Shown here piece after piece: positions 37,135 through 44,818 of a DNA stretch of 64,000 nt. The stretch lies in NCBI GenBank assembly GCA_963724945.1, contig CAVRWL010000003.1, forward strand, positions 2,418,001-2,482,000, read 5' to 3'. Every line of letters starts with the position of its first letter. Position 1 is the first letter of the stretch. This stretch comes from Hyphomicrobium_A sp963724945. GTDB lineage: Bacteria > Pseudomonadota > Alphaproteobacteria > Rhizobiales > Hyphomicrobiaceae. The notes beneath the pieces were generated by a model. It was given only the letters and a program-made list of their open reading frames with translations. It was not told the DNA's origin and made no database searches. Made by a program: the position numbers and the translations under genes.

Positions 37135-37680
37135 ATGGTCAAGTTCGTCGATCTGTGGCGCGGGCATCCCATCAACGAGTCGATATCGACGCCGTGCATC
37201 GCGCCCCACGACCTTACGAACATGGAAGGCCAGCATATCCCCATGGGCTTCCCCGTGTTCCACAACCAGTGCGCAATCCGCATGGGCGTCGCCCTGCGGC
37301 GCGCCGGTGTTAAGGACAGCCAAATCTCCGGATGCCCCTACTGCTCGGTGCACCCGCGCTCGGACATGCATTTCATCAACGCGACGCAGCTCGCGCATTC
37401 GATTGAGGGTGCGCATCTGCCGGGTGTCGCCCCCGTGGAGAAGATCACCGGAACGGAGACGGCCCACTACTACCCGAAGCTGTTCGGGCGCACGGGCATC
37501 GTCTACTTCCAGGACTACTGGAACCGCACATCCGACAGCGACCACCCCACAGGCGACCACATCGACGTGTGGAATGGCTACCGCTCGTCGGCCAAGTGGC
37601 TGCTCGAGTGGTTCTCCTGGCTCGGCTACTATTCCAACTACGCCCACGCCAGCGAGATCTGGTTCTGGGAAGTCAAGTAA
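37135..37680 (+). CDS. Tae4-like peptidoglycan amidase (type VI effector family)
   Basis: This 181-residue protein has no signal peptide. It resembles the Tae4 amidases, NlpC/P60-type enzymes that cut the D-Glu-mDAP bond of peptidoglycan and are usually delivered by type VI secretion. The expected motifs are present: FVDLWRGHP at the N-terminus, the catalytic cysteine in HNQCAIRMGVALRRAGV (Cys46), and the catalytic histidine in GDHIDVWNGYR (His142) after GIVYFQDYW. Extra cysteines C67 and C70 (GCPYCS) are unusual. No type VI structural genes are in the window. The gene after it encodes a small membrane protein 29 bases away. Confidence 0.75.
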   Translation: MVKFVDLWRGHPINESISTPCIAPHDLTNMEGQHIPMGFPVFHNQCAIRMGVALRRAGVKDSQISGCPYCSVHPRSDMHFINATQLAHSIEGAHLPGVAPVEKITGTETAHYYPKLFGRTGIVYFQDYWNRTSDSDHPTGDHIDVWNGYRSSAKWLLEWFSWLGYYSNYAHASEIWFWEVK

Positions 37681-37709
37681 TAGGCGCTAAGCCGCGCCGG
37701 GGAGGTCTG

Positions 37710-37946
37710 ATGCGCTACGTCGTGGCCATGGTCTTTGCCGTGATCGGGGCGGCGCTCGCTGCCGTTTTCCTGAGCTCGCAGGCCGCCGACTGGGTCGTCG
37801 CGCGCCAGACCTTCGAAAGCCCGGACGACGCCGACAGCCTGCACATGCTGGCCTACATGGGGTCCAACGTGGCGGGCCTCATCGTCGGCTGGCTGGTCGG
37901 CTGGGTCATCTCCGGCGCTGGCACGGCCAGCAAGCGCCCGACGTAA
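37710..37946 (+). CDS. Small two-helix membrane protein, possible partner of the amidase
   Basis: The ATG at 37710 follows GGGGAGG by 4 bases and encodes 78 residues. Two hydrophobic segments (about 3-22 and 49-70) flank an acidic loop with ESPDDADS. I do not recognise the family. It begins 29 bases after the Tae4-like gene and is probably co-transcribed. A role as immunity protein is possible but not shown: known Tai4 immunity proteins are soluble periplasmic proteins, so this would be a different solution. Confidence 0.7.
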   Translation: MRYVVAMVFAVIGAALAAVFLSSQAADWVVARQTFESPDDADSLHMLAYMGSNVAGLIVGWLVGWVISGAGTASKRPT

Positions 37947-37990
37947 GACTTTCCCGCAAACTGCGCCCTTTCCCGCCCCAGATGCCGCTG

Positions 37991-38008
37991 CAAGTCGAAA
38001 GCGACTTG
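37991..38008 (+). other. Hairpin after the amidase/membrane protein pair
   Basis: CAAGTCG (37991-37997) pairs perfectly with CGACTTG (38002-38008) around an AAAG loop, 45 bases after the membrane-protein stop. No T-run follows. It may protect the 3' end of the two-gene transcript. Confidence 0.3.
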
Positions 38009-38090
38009 GGCGTGCGCCCCGTTGTGGTCGGGGCCGGCTCTCTCTATGTGGGAGTGTCGCAGATGGGGCTATTTATATGAAGCCACGGGC

Positions 38091-39086
38091 ATGAGCGAGC
38101 GGGTTGCCACGATCGAGGTGAAGGGCAGTGAGGGGGGCGTGCGGCTCGACCGCTGGTTTCGCTTGCACTTCCCCGACGTCGGCTACGCCTACCTGCAGAA
38201 ACTTTTGCGCACCGGCCAGATCCGCGTCGACAGCAAGCGCGCCGCCGCGAACGATCGCCTGGAAGCCGGCGCGCAGGTGCGCGTCCCTAAAATAGTGCAG
38301 GAGGGCAAGCAGAGCGCGCCGTCGCTCGCACCCCCGCTGGGGCTCTCCAAGGCCGACCGCGACCGCATCGAGCGCATGATCCTCTTCGAGGACGAGCACG
38401 TCCTCGTCCTGAACAAGCCGTTCGGTCTCGCCGTGCAGGGCGGCACCGGCACCAAGAGGCACATCGACGGCATGCTCGCCGGCATGGCCGATCGCTTCGG
38501 CGAGCGTCCGCGCCTCGTGCACCGGCTCGACCGCGACACGACGGGGGTTCTGCTTATCGCCAAGCACCGCGACGCCGCCGCCAAGCTCGGCCGCATCTTT
38601 GCCACGCGCTCTGCCGCCAAGACCTACTGGGCGCTGGTCAAGGGCGTCCCCAAGCCCGCGCAGGGCAAGGTCGAGGCCCCGCTCGTGAAGGCCGCCGGCC
38701 CGGAGGGCGACCGCGTGAGAAAGGCGCTCCCCGGCGAGCAGGAGCAAGCCATGCACGCAACCACCCACTATTCGGTTATCGACCGCGTGGCGAGCAAGGC
38801 CGCCTGGGTGTCCTTGAAGCCCGTCACCGGGCGTCAGCACCAGTTGCGCGCGCATATGGCGCTGATCGGCCATCCGATCGTCGGCGACAACAAGTACGGC
38901 GGCGACAAGAGCCTGCCGGGCGCCGAGATCGAGGCCAAGCTGCACTTGCACGCGCGCCGCCTGGTGCTGCCGCATCCCTACACGGGCGGCAAGATCGACG
39001 TAACGGCGCCGTTGCCCGAGCACATGCAGAAAACGTGGGACCTGCTGGGCCTCGATGCGGAGCGCTACGAGGACAAGGCGTCATGA
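38091..39086 (+). CDS. RluC/RluD-type 23S rRNA pseudouridine synthase
   Basis: This enzyme isomerises specific uridines to pseudouridine, most likely in 23S rRNA. ATG 38091 (MSERVATIEV) gives 331 residues with an N-terminal S4 RNA-binding domain (VRLDRWFRLHFPDVGYAYLQ to about 65) and a RluA-type catalytic domain. The catalytic aspartate is Asp147 in PRLVHRLDRDTTGVLLIA; GRQHQLRAHMALIGHPIVGD is also present. The S4 domain points to the RluC/RluD subgroup. Its stop overlaps the next start (ATGA). Confidence 0.92.
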   Translation: MSERVATIEVKGSEGGVRLDRWFRLHFPDVGYAYLQKLLRTGQIRVDSKRAAANDRLEAGAQVRVPKIVQEGKQSAPSLAPPLGLSKADRDRIERMILFEDEHVLVLNKPFGLAVQGGTGTKRHIDGMLAGMADRFGERPRLVHRLDRDTTGVLLIAKHRDAAAKLGRIFATRSAAKTYWALVKGVPKPAQGKVEAPLVKAAGPEGDRVRKALPGEQEQAMHATTHYSVIDRVASKAAWVSLKPVTGRQHQLRAHMALIGHPIVGDNKYGGDKSLPGAEIEAKLHLHARRLVLPHPYTGGKIDVTAPLPEHMQKTWDLLGLDAERYEDKAS

Positions 39087-39763
39087 AGCTCGTCATCCTC
39101 GACTGCGACGGGACCCTCGTCGACAGCCAGAACGGCATTTGCCTCGCCATGGAGTATGCCTTCACTAAGCTCGGGCTCGAGGCGCCTGCGCGCGAGGCGA
39201 CGCTCGCCATCGTCGGCCTGTCGCTGCCCGAGGCGTTCGCCGCGCTGGCGCCGGCGCACGATGAGCGCACGCGTGCAGCACTCGCCGAGCGCTACCGTCA
39301 GGCCTTCCTCGAGCTCAGACGTGATCCGACCCTGCAGGAGCCGTTGTACGAGGGCATCGCGGCCGCGATCGAGGGCTTCGGCAAGCGCGAGGACATCGTG
39401 CTCGGCATGGCGACTGGCAAGTCGCGCCGCGGCGTCGACCGCCTCATTCGGCGCGAAGGCTGGGAGAGCCGCTTTGTGACGGTGCAGACGGCCGATGATC
39501 ACCCCTCCAAGCCGCATCCCGCAATGATCCTCGCTGCCATGGCCGAGGCCGTTGTCGGGCCTGAGCGCACGGTCATGGTCGGCGACACGACCTTCGACAT
39601 GGAGATGGCGCGCGCCGCCGGCGTCGGCGCGCTGGGCGTCGGCTGGGGTTATCATCCGGCCGTCCACCTGCGCGCGGCGGGCGCCCACGGCGTCATCGCG
39701 GCGGGCGAGAGCTTGGCCGAGGACGTCGATGCGTTTTTCAAGCGGCAGGAGCAGCCAGCGTGA
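39083..39763 (+). CDS. HAD-family hydrolase (phosphoglycolate phosphatase-like)
   Basis: This 226-residue phosphatase has the HAD motif I DCDGTLVDS (residues 7-15) with the nucleophile and acid aspartates, motif II MATGKSRRG, the lysine in HPSKPHPAMIL and motif IV VMVGDTTFDMEMA. The cap domain is helical and inserted after motif I. The start overlaps the pseudouridine synthase stop and the stop overlaps the ATP12 start (GTGA), so the three genes form a tightly coupled operon. The rsuA/rluC-HAD pairing is common in Alphaproteobacteria. Confidence 0.92.
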   Translation: MKLVILDCDGTLVDSQNGICLAMEYAFTKLGLEAPAREATLAIVGLSLPEAFAALAPAHDERTRAALAERYRQAFLELRRDPTLQEPLYEGIAAAIEGFGKREDIVLGMATGKSRRGVDRLIRREGWESRFVTVQTADDHPSKPHPAMILAAMAEAVVGPERTVMVGDTTFDMEMARAAGVGALGVGWGYHPAVHLRAAGAHGVIAAGESLAEDVDAFFKRQEQPA

Positions 39764-40530
39764 CGGCGGACGACGAGAAGGCTGCCGGCCCGATCAAGAT
39801 TCCGGGCAAGGAGGCCTTGGCGCCGCCATTGCCGAAGCGCTTCTATAAGGACGTCAGCGTCGGCGACGCAGAGCGGGGCTTCGCGGTCCTGCTCGATGGG
39901 CGCCCCGTGCGCACGCCCGCCAAGGCACCGCTCGTCCTCCCGACGCGGGCGCTCGCCGACGCGATCGCGGCCGAATGGGCGGCGCAGGGCGAGCAAATCA
40001 ATCCCGCCGCGATGCCGCTGTCTAAGCTCGCCATCACCGCCATCGACGGCGTCGCCAAGAACATCGCGGATGTGGCCGCCGACATCGTCAAGTTCGCCGG
40101 CAGCGATCTCCTCTGCTACCGCGCCGAGACACCTGTGGCCTTGGCGGACCTGCAGGCGCAGGCCTGGGACCCGGTGCTGCGCTGGGCGCAAGACGAGCTC
40201 GGCGCGCGCTTCCGGCTCGGCGCAGGCGTCATGCCGGTCGAGCAGAGCCCCGCGGCTCTGGAGAAGATTGCGGCCGCGATTGAGCCCTTCGATGCCATGC
40301 CGCTCACGAGCCTCCACGTGATGACCACGCTTCTGGGCTCAGCCCTACTGGCGCTCGCCCACGCCAAGGGGGAGATCTCCGCGGATGTGGCATGGGCGGC
40401 CGCGCACGTGGATGAGGACTGGCAGATCAGCCAGTGGGGTGTCGATGTCGAGGCGGCCGAGCGGCGCGCCAAGCGCTTGCGCGAGATGCAGGCGGCAAGC
40501 CGCTTCCTCGAGCTGCTCGCCGCCCCCTGA
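39760..40530 (+). CDS. ATP12-family F1-ATPase assembly chaperone
   Basis: ATP12 chaperones help assemble the F1 alpha subunit in mitochondria, and Alphaproteobacteria keep the bacterial homologue. The 256-residue product shows the family blocks LPKRFYKDVSV, LDGRPVRTPAKAPLVLPT, SDLLCYRAE and AWDPVLRWAQDELG. The GTG start at 39760 overlaps the HAD stop. The F1 genes are not in the window. Confidence 0.9.
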   Translation: MTADDEKAAGPIKIPGKEALAPPLPKRFYKDVSVGDAERGFAVLLDGRPVRTPAKAPLVLPTRALADAIAAEWAAQGEQINPAAMPLSKLAITAIDGVAKNIADVAADIVKFAGSDLLCYRAETPVALADLQAQAWDPVLRWAQDELGARFRLGAGVMPVEQSPAALEKIAAAIEPFDAMPLTSLHVMTTLLGSALLALAHAKGEISADVAWAAAHVDEDWQISQWGVDVEAAERRAKRLREMQAASRFLELLAAP

Positions 40531-40573
40531 GCGCTGACGGCATGGACGCCAGCCCTGTTTCCATGGCGACAGC

Positions 40574-40591
40574 CTGTTCCCAAGGGAACAG
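40574..40591. promoter_or_regulatory. 18-base palindrome upstream of the small membrane-protein pair
   Basis: CTGTTCCC (40574-40581) and GGGAACAG (40584-40591) are exact reverse complements around AA. It lies 44 bases after the ATP12 stop and 55 bases before the micropeptide start. It could be an operator or a hairpin that ends the upstream operon; no T-run follows. Confidence 0.4.
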
Positions 40592-40646
40592 CGCTGCGCC
40601 GGGCCCTGCGGCATCCTCCGGCCTCAAATTGGATGTGGAGGATCCC

Positions 40647-40727
40647 ATGCCTATCAGCCCCTTCGACCTGGTGATGACCATTATCTTCGTCGCGGCGATA
40701 CCCCTGATTATCCGCGCCGCCCTGTGA
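40647..40727 (+). CDS. 26-residue single-helix membrane micropeptide
   Basis: The ATG at 40647 follows a strong GGAGG site and encodes 26 residues, nearly all one hydrophobic segment (FDLVMTIIFVAAIPLIIRAA). Its sequence aligns without gaps, apart from one residue at the start, with the N-terminus of the next protein (YDLVTNILVVVMMPLIMLAN), sharing about 11 positions. An in-frame ATG at 40542 would give 61 residues but has no good ribosome binding site. The function is unknown. Confidence 0.65.
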   Translation: MPISPFDLVMTIIFVAAIPLIIRAAL

Positions 40728-40790
40728 TCGCTGCGCTCGGCGCGGCGGCTCCGGCCTGCGCGTTGCTGGCGCAAACCCTAGGAGACGACC

Positions 40791-41141
40791 ATGCAGCCGC
40801 TCGACACCTACGATCTCGTCACCAACATCCTCGTGGTCGTAATGATGCCGCTCATTATGTTGGCCAACCTGAGGCTGGGCGCCGCGCAAAGTCCGATTCA
40901 GATGTACTTCTGGCGCGAGCATCCCAACTTCGTGCGCGCCTCGTTCGCAATGCTCATCCTGCTCACGATCTATTCGGCGATGGAGCTCATGGGCCATTTC
41001 GGCGTGATCGCACCCAATACGGCCGACGCCGCCTCCACGGGCCTCGGAATTGCCTTTCTGTTCACCTCGGTGGCCGTGATCGTCCTTGCCGTCAGAGCCG
41101 GTTGGAAGGCTTGGCGGTCCAGGAAGCTGTACAAGGCTTAG
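40791..41141 (+). CDS. Small membrane protein, three helices, unknown function
   Basis: This 116-residue protein has hydrophobic segments near residues 8-27, 50-68 and 83-105 and a basic C-terminus (RAGWKAWRSRKLYKA). The ATG at 40791 follows TAGGAGAC. I do not recognise the family. The first helix resembles the whole upstream micropeptide, which suggests a partial tandem duplication. Between them, 63 bases contain no other gene. Confidence 0.75.
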   Translation: MQPLDTYDLVTNILVVVMMPLIMLANLRLGAAQSPIQMYFWREHPNFVRASFAMLILLTIYSAMELMGHFGVIAPNTADAASTGLGIAFLFTSVAVIVLAVRAGWKAWRSRKLYKA

Positions 41142-41239
41142 CCCCCCGCCCAGGAGTTCAAAAGTAATCGGCCCTTCCGGCAGCGCTTCTGGTGGAGAAT
41201 AAATTCGTCTAGCATGCGCCGGTGGGAAGGGAGGCTGTC

Positions 41240-41611
41240 ATGCGTTGGAGCCTCAGCGCGGCCGCGGTGCTCGTCGCGTCGCTGGCGTTCGCCGGAGCGG
41301 CCGAAGCGCGCGACTATTACGGCGCCATCGCCTATTCACCCTCGACCGGCGCCTACGGCTATTCCTACGACCACGTCTCGCGCGCGAACGCGGAGGCCGC
41401 GGCGCTCGCCGGGTGCAGCAAGCACGCCGCTGACTGCCAGTTGCCGGTGTGGTTTCGCAACGCGTGCGGGGCGCTGGCCGTCGGCAATGGCGGTGGTTGG
41501 GGCACGGCTTGGGGCTCTAGCCATCGGATCGCAGAGCGGCTCGCGCGCCGGACGTGCGGCGAGCACACGAGCAACTGCGCGGTCATCCGCTGGGTCTGCA
41601 CGGCGCGTTAG
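41240..41611 (+). CDS. Secreted DUF4189-type protein
   Basis: ATG 41240 follows AAGGGAGG and starts a signal peptide (about residues 1-24, cleavage likely after GAAEA). The mature part, about 100 residues, has the YYGAIAYSPSTGAYG-type start, then ANAEAAALAGCS, and six cysteines (CS, DCQLP, ACGA, TCGEH, NCAV, VCTA) that could form disulfides. This matches the DUF4189 pattern of small periplasmic proteins. The function is not known. It is probably a single-gene unit. Confidence 0.75.
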   Translation: MRWSLSAAAVLVASLAFAGAAEARDYYGAIAYSPSTGAYGYSYDHVSRANAEAAALAGCSKHAADCQLPVWFRNACGALAVGNGGGWGTAWGSSHRIAERLARRTCGEHTSNCAVIRWVCTAR

Positions 41612-41650
41612 CTCCCTTTAGTTGCGCCCGATTCACGGCGGTCTTGCCGC

Positions 41651-41678
41651 TTGCGCTTGCATCAGCGCATGCTATGAG
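41651..41678 (+). promoter_or_regulatory. Possible pccB promoter
   Basis: TTGCGC (41651-41656) and TATGAG (41673-41678) are 16 bases apart and lie directly upstream of the leader hairpin. The match to consensus is moderate. If correct, the transcript would start inside or just before the hairpin described next. Confidence 0.35.
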
Positions 41679-41720
41679 CCCTAAAGTCGCGGGCCTTGAG
41701 CAAGGCGCCGCCTTTTAGGG
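41679..41720 (+). promoter_or_regulatory. pccB leader hairpin that pairs the ribosome binding site
   Basis: CCCTAAA (41679-41685) pairs with TTTAGGG (41714-41720), GCGG (41689-41692) with CCGC (41708-41711), and GCCTT (41693-41697) with AAGGC (41702-41706) around a four-base loop. The AGGG at 41717-41720 is the only purine-rich site before the ATG at 41728, spaced 7 bases, and it is inside the outer stem. The fold would hide it from the ribosome. Confidence 0.5.
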
Positions 41721-41727
41721 ATCGGCC

Positions 41728-43260
41728 ATGAAAGACATCATCGAAGAGCTGGAGAAACGCCGGGAAAACGCCCGCCTCGGCGGCGGGCAGGCGCGCATCG
41801 ATGCCCAGCACAAGCGCGGGAAACTGACCGCGCGCGAGCGCATCGAGCTGTTGATGGACGAGAACTCGTTCGAAGAGTTCGACATGTACATCGAGCACCG
41901 CTGCTCCGACTTCGGCATGGAGAAGATGAAGATCCCCGGCGACGGCGTGGTGACCGGCTGGGGCACGATCAACGGCCGCGTCGTCTACGTGTTCGCCAAG
42001 GACTTCACGGTGTTCGGCGGCTCGCTGTCGGAGACGCACGCCGCCAAGATGACCAAGATCCAGGACATGGCGCTCAAGAACCGCGCGCCCATCATTGGCC
42101 TCTTCGATGCCGGCGGCGCGCGCATTCAGGAGGGCGTCGCCGCGCTCGGCGGCTACGGCGAGGTGTTCTTGAGAAACGTGCTCGCGTCCGGCGTCATCCC
42201 GCAGATCTCCGTCATCATGGGCCCCTGCGCCGGCGGCGACGTCTACTCGCCCGCCATGACCGACTTCATCTTCATGGTGAAGGACACGAGCTACATGTTC
42301 GTGACCGGACCCGACGTCGTGAAGACGGTGACGAACGAGACGGTGACCGCGGAGGAGCTCGGCGGCGCCAAGGTGCACACGACCAAGTCCTCGATCGCCG
42401 ACCACGCCTACGAGAACGACGTGGAGGCGATCCTGCAGATGCGCCGCCTCATGGACTTCCTGCCCTCGAGCAACGAATCCGGCGTGCCCGTGCTGCCGAC
42501 CAAAGACAGCCCCGACCGCGAGGAGGTCTCGCTCGACACCCTCATTCCCGACAACCCCAACAAGCCCTACGACATGAAGGAGTTGATCAACAAGGTCGTG
42601 GACGAGGGCGACTTCTTCGAGATCCAGGAGGCGTTCGCCAAGAACATTATCACGGGCTTTGCGCGCATGGAAGGCTCGACCATCGGCATCGTCGCCAACC
42701 AGCCGATGGTGCTGGCGGGCGTGCTCGACTCGGATGCCTCGCGCAAGGCGGCGCGCTTTGTACGCTTCTGCGACTGTTTCGAGATCCCGATCCTGACGCT
42801 CGTCGACGTGCCGGGCTTCCTGCCGGGCACTGCGCAGGAGTACGGCGGCCTCATCAAGCACGGCGCCAAGCTGCTCTACGCCTTCACCGAGGCGACCGTG
42901 CCGAAAGTCACGGTGATCACGCGCAAGGCCTACGGCGGGGCCTATGACGTGATGAGCTCAAAGCACATCCGCGGCGACGTGAACTACGCTTGGCCCACGG
43001 CCGAGATCGCGGTGATGGGCCCCAAGGGTGCCGTCGAGATCCTCTACCGCGCCGAGCTCGGCGATCCCGAAAAGATCAAGGCGCGCATCCACGAGTACGA
43101 GACGCGGTTTGCGAGCCCGTTCGCGGCGGCCGAGCGCGGCTATCTCGACGAGGTGATTTTCCCGCGCACGACGCGCCGGCGCGTGTGCCGCGCGCTCAAC
43201 ATGCTGCGCAACAAGCACATCGAGAACCCCTGGAAGAAGCACGACAACATCCCGCTGTGA
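41728..43260 (+). CDS. pccB: Propionyl-CoA carboxylase beta (carboxyltransferase) subunit
   Basis: PccB transfers the carboxyl group from biotin to propionyl-CoA, making methylmalonyl-CoA for entry to the TCA cycle. The 510-residue length is standard. It has two crotonase-type halves, with the oxyanion-hole Gly-Ala regions GLFDAGGARIQEGVAALGGYG and ITRKAYGGAYDVMSSKH, and ISVIMGPCAGGDVYSPAMTD. The C-terminus NPWKKHDNIPL is typical of this family. Its partner pccA lies 2.8 kb downstream with three genes between; split pccB and pccA are common in Rhizobiales. Confidence 0.96.
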   Translation: MKDIIEELEKRRENARLGGGQARIDAQHKRGKLTARERIELLMDENSFEEFDMYIEHRCSDFGMEKMKIPGDGVVTGWGTINGRVVYVFAKDFTVFGGSLSETHAAKMTKIQDMALKNRAPIIGLFDAGGARIQEGVAALGGYGEVFLRNVLASGVIPQISVIMGPCAGGDVYSPAMTDFIFMVKDTSYMFVTGPDVVKTVTNETVTAEELGGAKVHTTKSSIADHAYENDVEAILQMRRLMDFLPSSNESGVPVLPTKDSPDREEVSLDTLIPDNPNKPYDMKELINKVVDEGDFFEIQEAFAKNIITGFARMEGSTIGIVANQPMVLAGVLDSDASRKAARFVRFCDCFEIPILTLVDVPGFLPGTAQEYGGLIKHGAKLLYAFTEATVPKVTVITRKAYGGAYDVMSSKHIRGDVNYAWPTAEIAVMGPKGAVEILYRAELGDPEKIKARIHEYETRFASPFAAAERGYLDEVIFPRTTRRRVCRALNMLRNKHIENPWKKHDNIPL

Positions 43261-43330
43261 GGGGGCGTTGACAGAACCGGCTACGCTCCCGATCTGAGGG
43301 CTTACCTTTTCCTCCAATCGGAAGCACCCC

Positions 43331-44127
43331 ATGAACATCGATCTTTCCGGCAAGACCGCGCTCGTCACAGGCTCCACGGCCGGCATCGGCCGCGCCATCG
43401 CCGAGGGCCTGGCGAAGTCCGGCGCCAGCGTCCTCATCAACGGCCGCAAGCAAGCAACCGTCGACAAGGCGGTCGCCGCCGTGAAGGCGGCCGCGCCGGC
43501 GGCGAAGCGTGCGCGGCATCGCAGCCGACGTCTCGAGCGCTGCGGGATGCGCCGCGATCGTTGCCGCCGTGCCCGACGTCGATATTCTCGTAAACAACGC
43601 CGGCATCTTCGAGCCCAAAGACTTCTTCGAGATCCTCGACGCGGACTGGACGCGCTTCTTCGAGACCAATGTGATGTCGGGCGTGCGCCTGTCGCGCGCC
43701 TACATGCCGGGCATGCTCGAGCGCAACTGGGGGCGGATCATCTTCATCTCGTCGGAATCCGGGCTGCAGACGCCTAAGGAGATGATCCACTACGGGCTCA
43801 CCAAGACAGCGCAGCTCGCGCTCTCGCGCGGGCTTGCCGAGCTGACCTCGGGCACAGGCGTGACGGTCAACGCGGTGCTGCCCGGGGCCGACCCGGTCCG
43901 ATGGCGTAGAGGATTTCCTCGTCACGTTGGCGAAAGAGAAAGGCCAATCCCCCGACGAGTTCGCCAAGAGCTTCGTCAAGACGCTGCGCCCCAGCTCGCT
44001 GCTCGAGCGCTTTGCCAGCGTCGAGGAGGTCGCGAACATGGTCGTCTACGTCGCCTCGAAGGAAGCCTCCGCCACCAACGGCGCAGCGCTTCGGGTCGAC
44101 GGCGGCGTCGTGCGCTCCATTGCGTAA
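43331..44127 (+). pseudogene. Short-chain dehydrogenase/reductase, two frameshifts
   Basis: A classical SDR of about 265 residues is spread over three frames. Frame one (from ATG 43331) holds the cofactor motif TGSTAGIGRAIAEGLA. A +1 shift near 43505 leads to frame two with DILVNNAGIF, the catalytic Ser in IIFISSESG and Tyr-x3-Lys in HYGLTKTAQ. A second +1 shift, an extra G in the CCCGGGG run near 43885, leads to frame three with SSLLERFASVEEVANMVVYVAS and GAALRVDGG. All catalytic residues survive. Either the gene is newly inactivated or the two shifts are sequence errors in GC-rich runs. Confidence 0.8.
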
Positions 44128-44284
44128 GAGGCCGTGAAACGGGCGATTGCGCCCGATTCGCAACATGAACGGCGCCTGTAATTTGCGTTCAGAACGAGTT
44201 CAATCCGCCTCCGCCATTCTCCGCCCCATCGAATTGAGGCGCGGGCCCGCGGGTGGGACGCCTCGCAACCGAGGAAGGTGGATC

Positions 44285-44617
44285 ATGAAGAAGGTTTTTC
44301 TCATCGCGGCGTCGGCTCTGATGGCGACCACGGCCGTCGCCTCCGCGAACAGTATCGACAAGGCGCAGGCGCGGCAGGAGAAGCGCATTGAGTACGGCCG
44401 TGAGACGGGTCAGATCACCTGGACCGAAGGTCTGACCTTGCGCGCCGAGCAGAGGAAGATCGCGCGCAAGGAGGCCGAGTTCCGTTCCGACGGTCACCTC
44501 AGCACGCGGGAGTACCGCAAGCTGCACGCGATGCAGGAGGAGGCCGCCGAGCACATCGCCGACGAGAAGCATAACGGCTGGCACCGCGTGTGGTGGCTGC
44601 CGCGCGTCGGCTACTAA
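44285..44617 (+). CDS. Small secreted protein, unknown function
   Basis: The ATG at 44285 follows GAGGAAGG and starts a signal peptide (residues 1-20, MKKVFLIAASALMATTAVAS). The 90-residue mature part is rich in Gln, Glu, Arg and Lys and helical, with the repeated pattern GQITWTEGLTLRAEQRKI then GHLSTREYRKLHAMQ, which resembles small periplasmic helical proteins seen across Proteobacteria. It ends in a Trp/Arg-rich stretch. An intrinsic terminator follows, so it ends its transcript. Confidence 0.7.
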   Translation: MKKVFLIAASALMATTAVASANSIDKAQARQEKRIEYGRETGQITWTEGLTLRAEQRKIARKEAEFRSDGHLSTREYRKLHAMQEEAAEHIADEKHNGWHRVWWLPRVGY

Positions 44618-44655
44618 GCCCTCCTAAGGTTCTTCCATTGCAAGCCTCCCTCTGG

Positions 44656-44679
44656 GCCGCCTACGGGCGGCTCTTTTTT
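44656..44679 (+). terminator. Intrinsic terminator after the small secreted protein
   Basis: GCCGCC (44656-44661) pairs with GGCGGC (44666-44671) around a TACG tetraloop and is followed by TCTTTTTT (44672-44679). This is a textbook rho-independent terminator, 38 bases after the stop codon. Confidence 0.85.
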
Positions 44680-44709
44680 GTTGGGACGTGGTGAGGCCCT
44701 TCGGCCACG

Positions 44710-44754
44710 CTTGCGACCTGCTTGCGACCTGCTTGCGCCGGCGCGCTCCGGCGC
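44710..44754 (+). repeat. Short tandem repeat and hairpin
   Basis: CTTGCGACCTG occurs twice in tandem (44710-44720, 44721-44731) with a partial third CTTGCG. GCGCCGG (44735-44741) then pairs with CCGGCGC (44748-44754). These fill the spacer before the next gene. No function is apparent. Confidence 0.5.
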
Positions 44755-44818
44755 GGGGCACTCGTTAGGCAAATAGTAAGGCCGTCCTCATAATCTCGGA
44801 CGCAGGGTCGTTGTTGAG

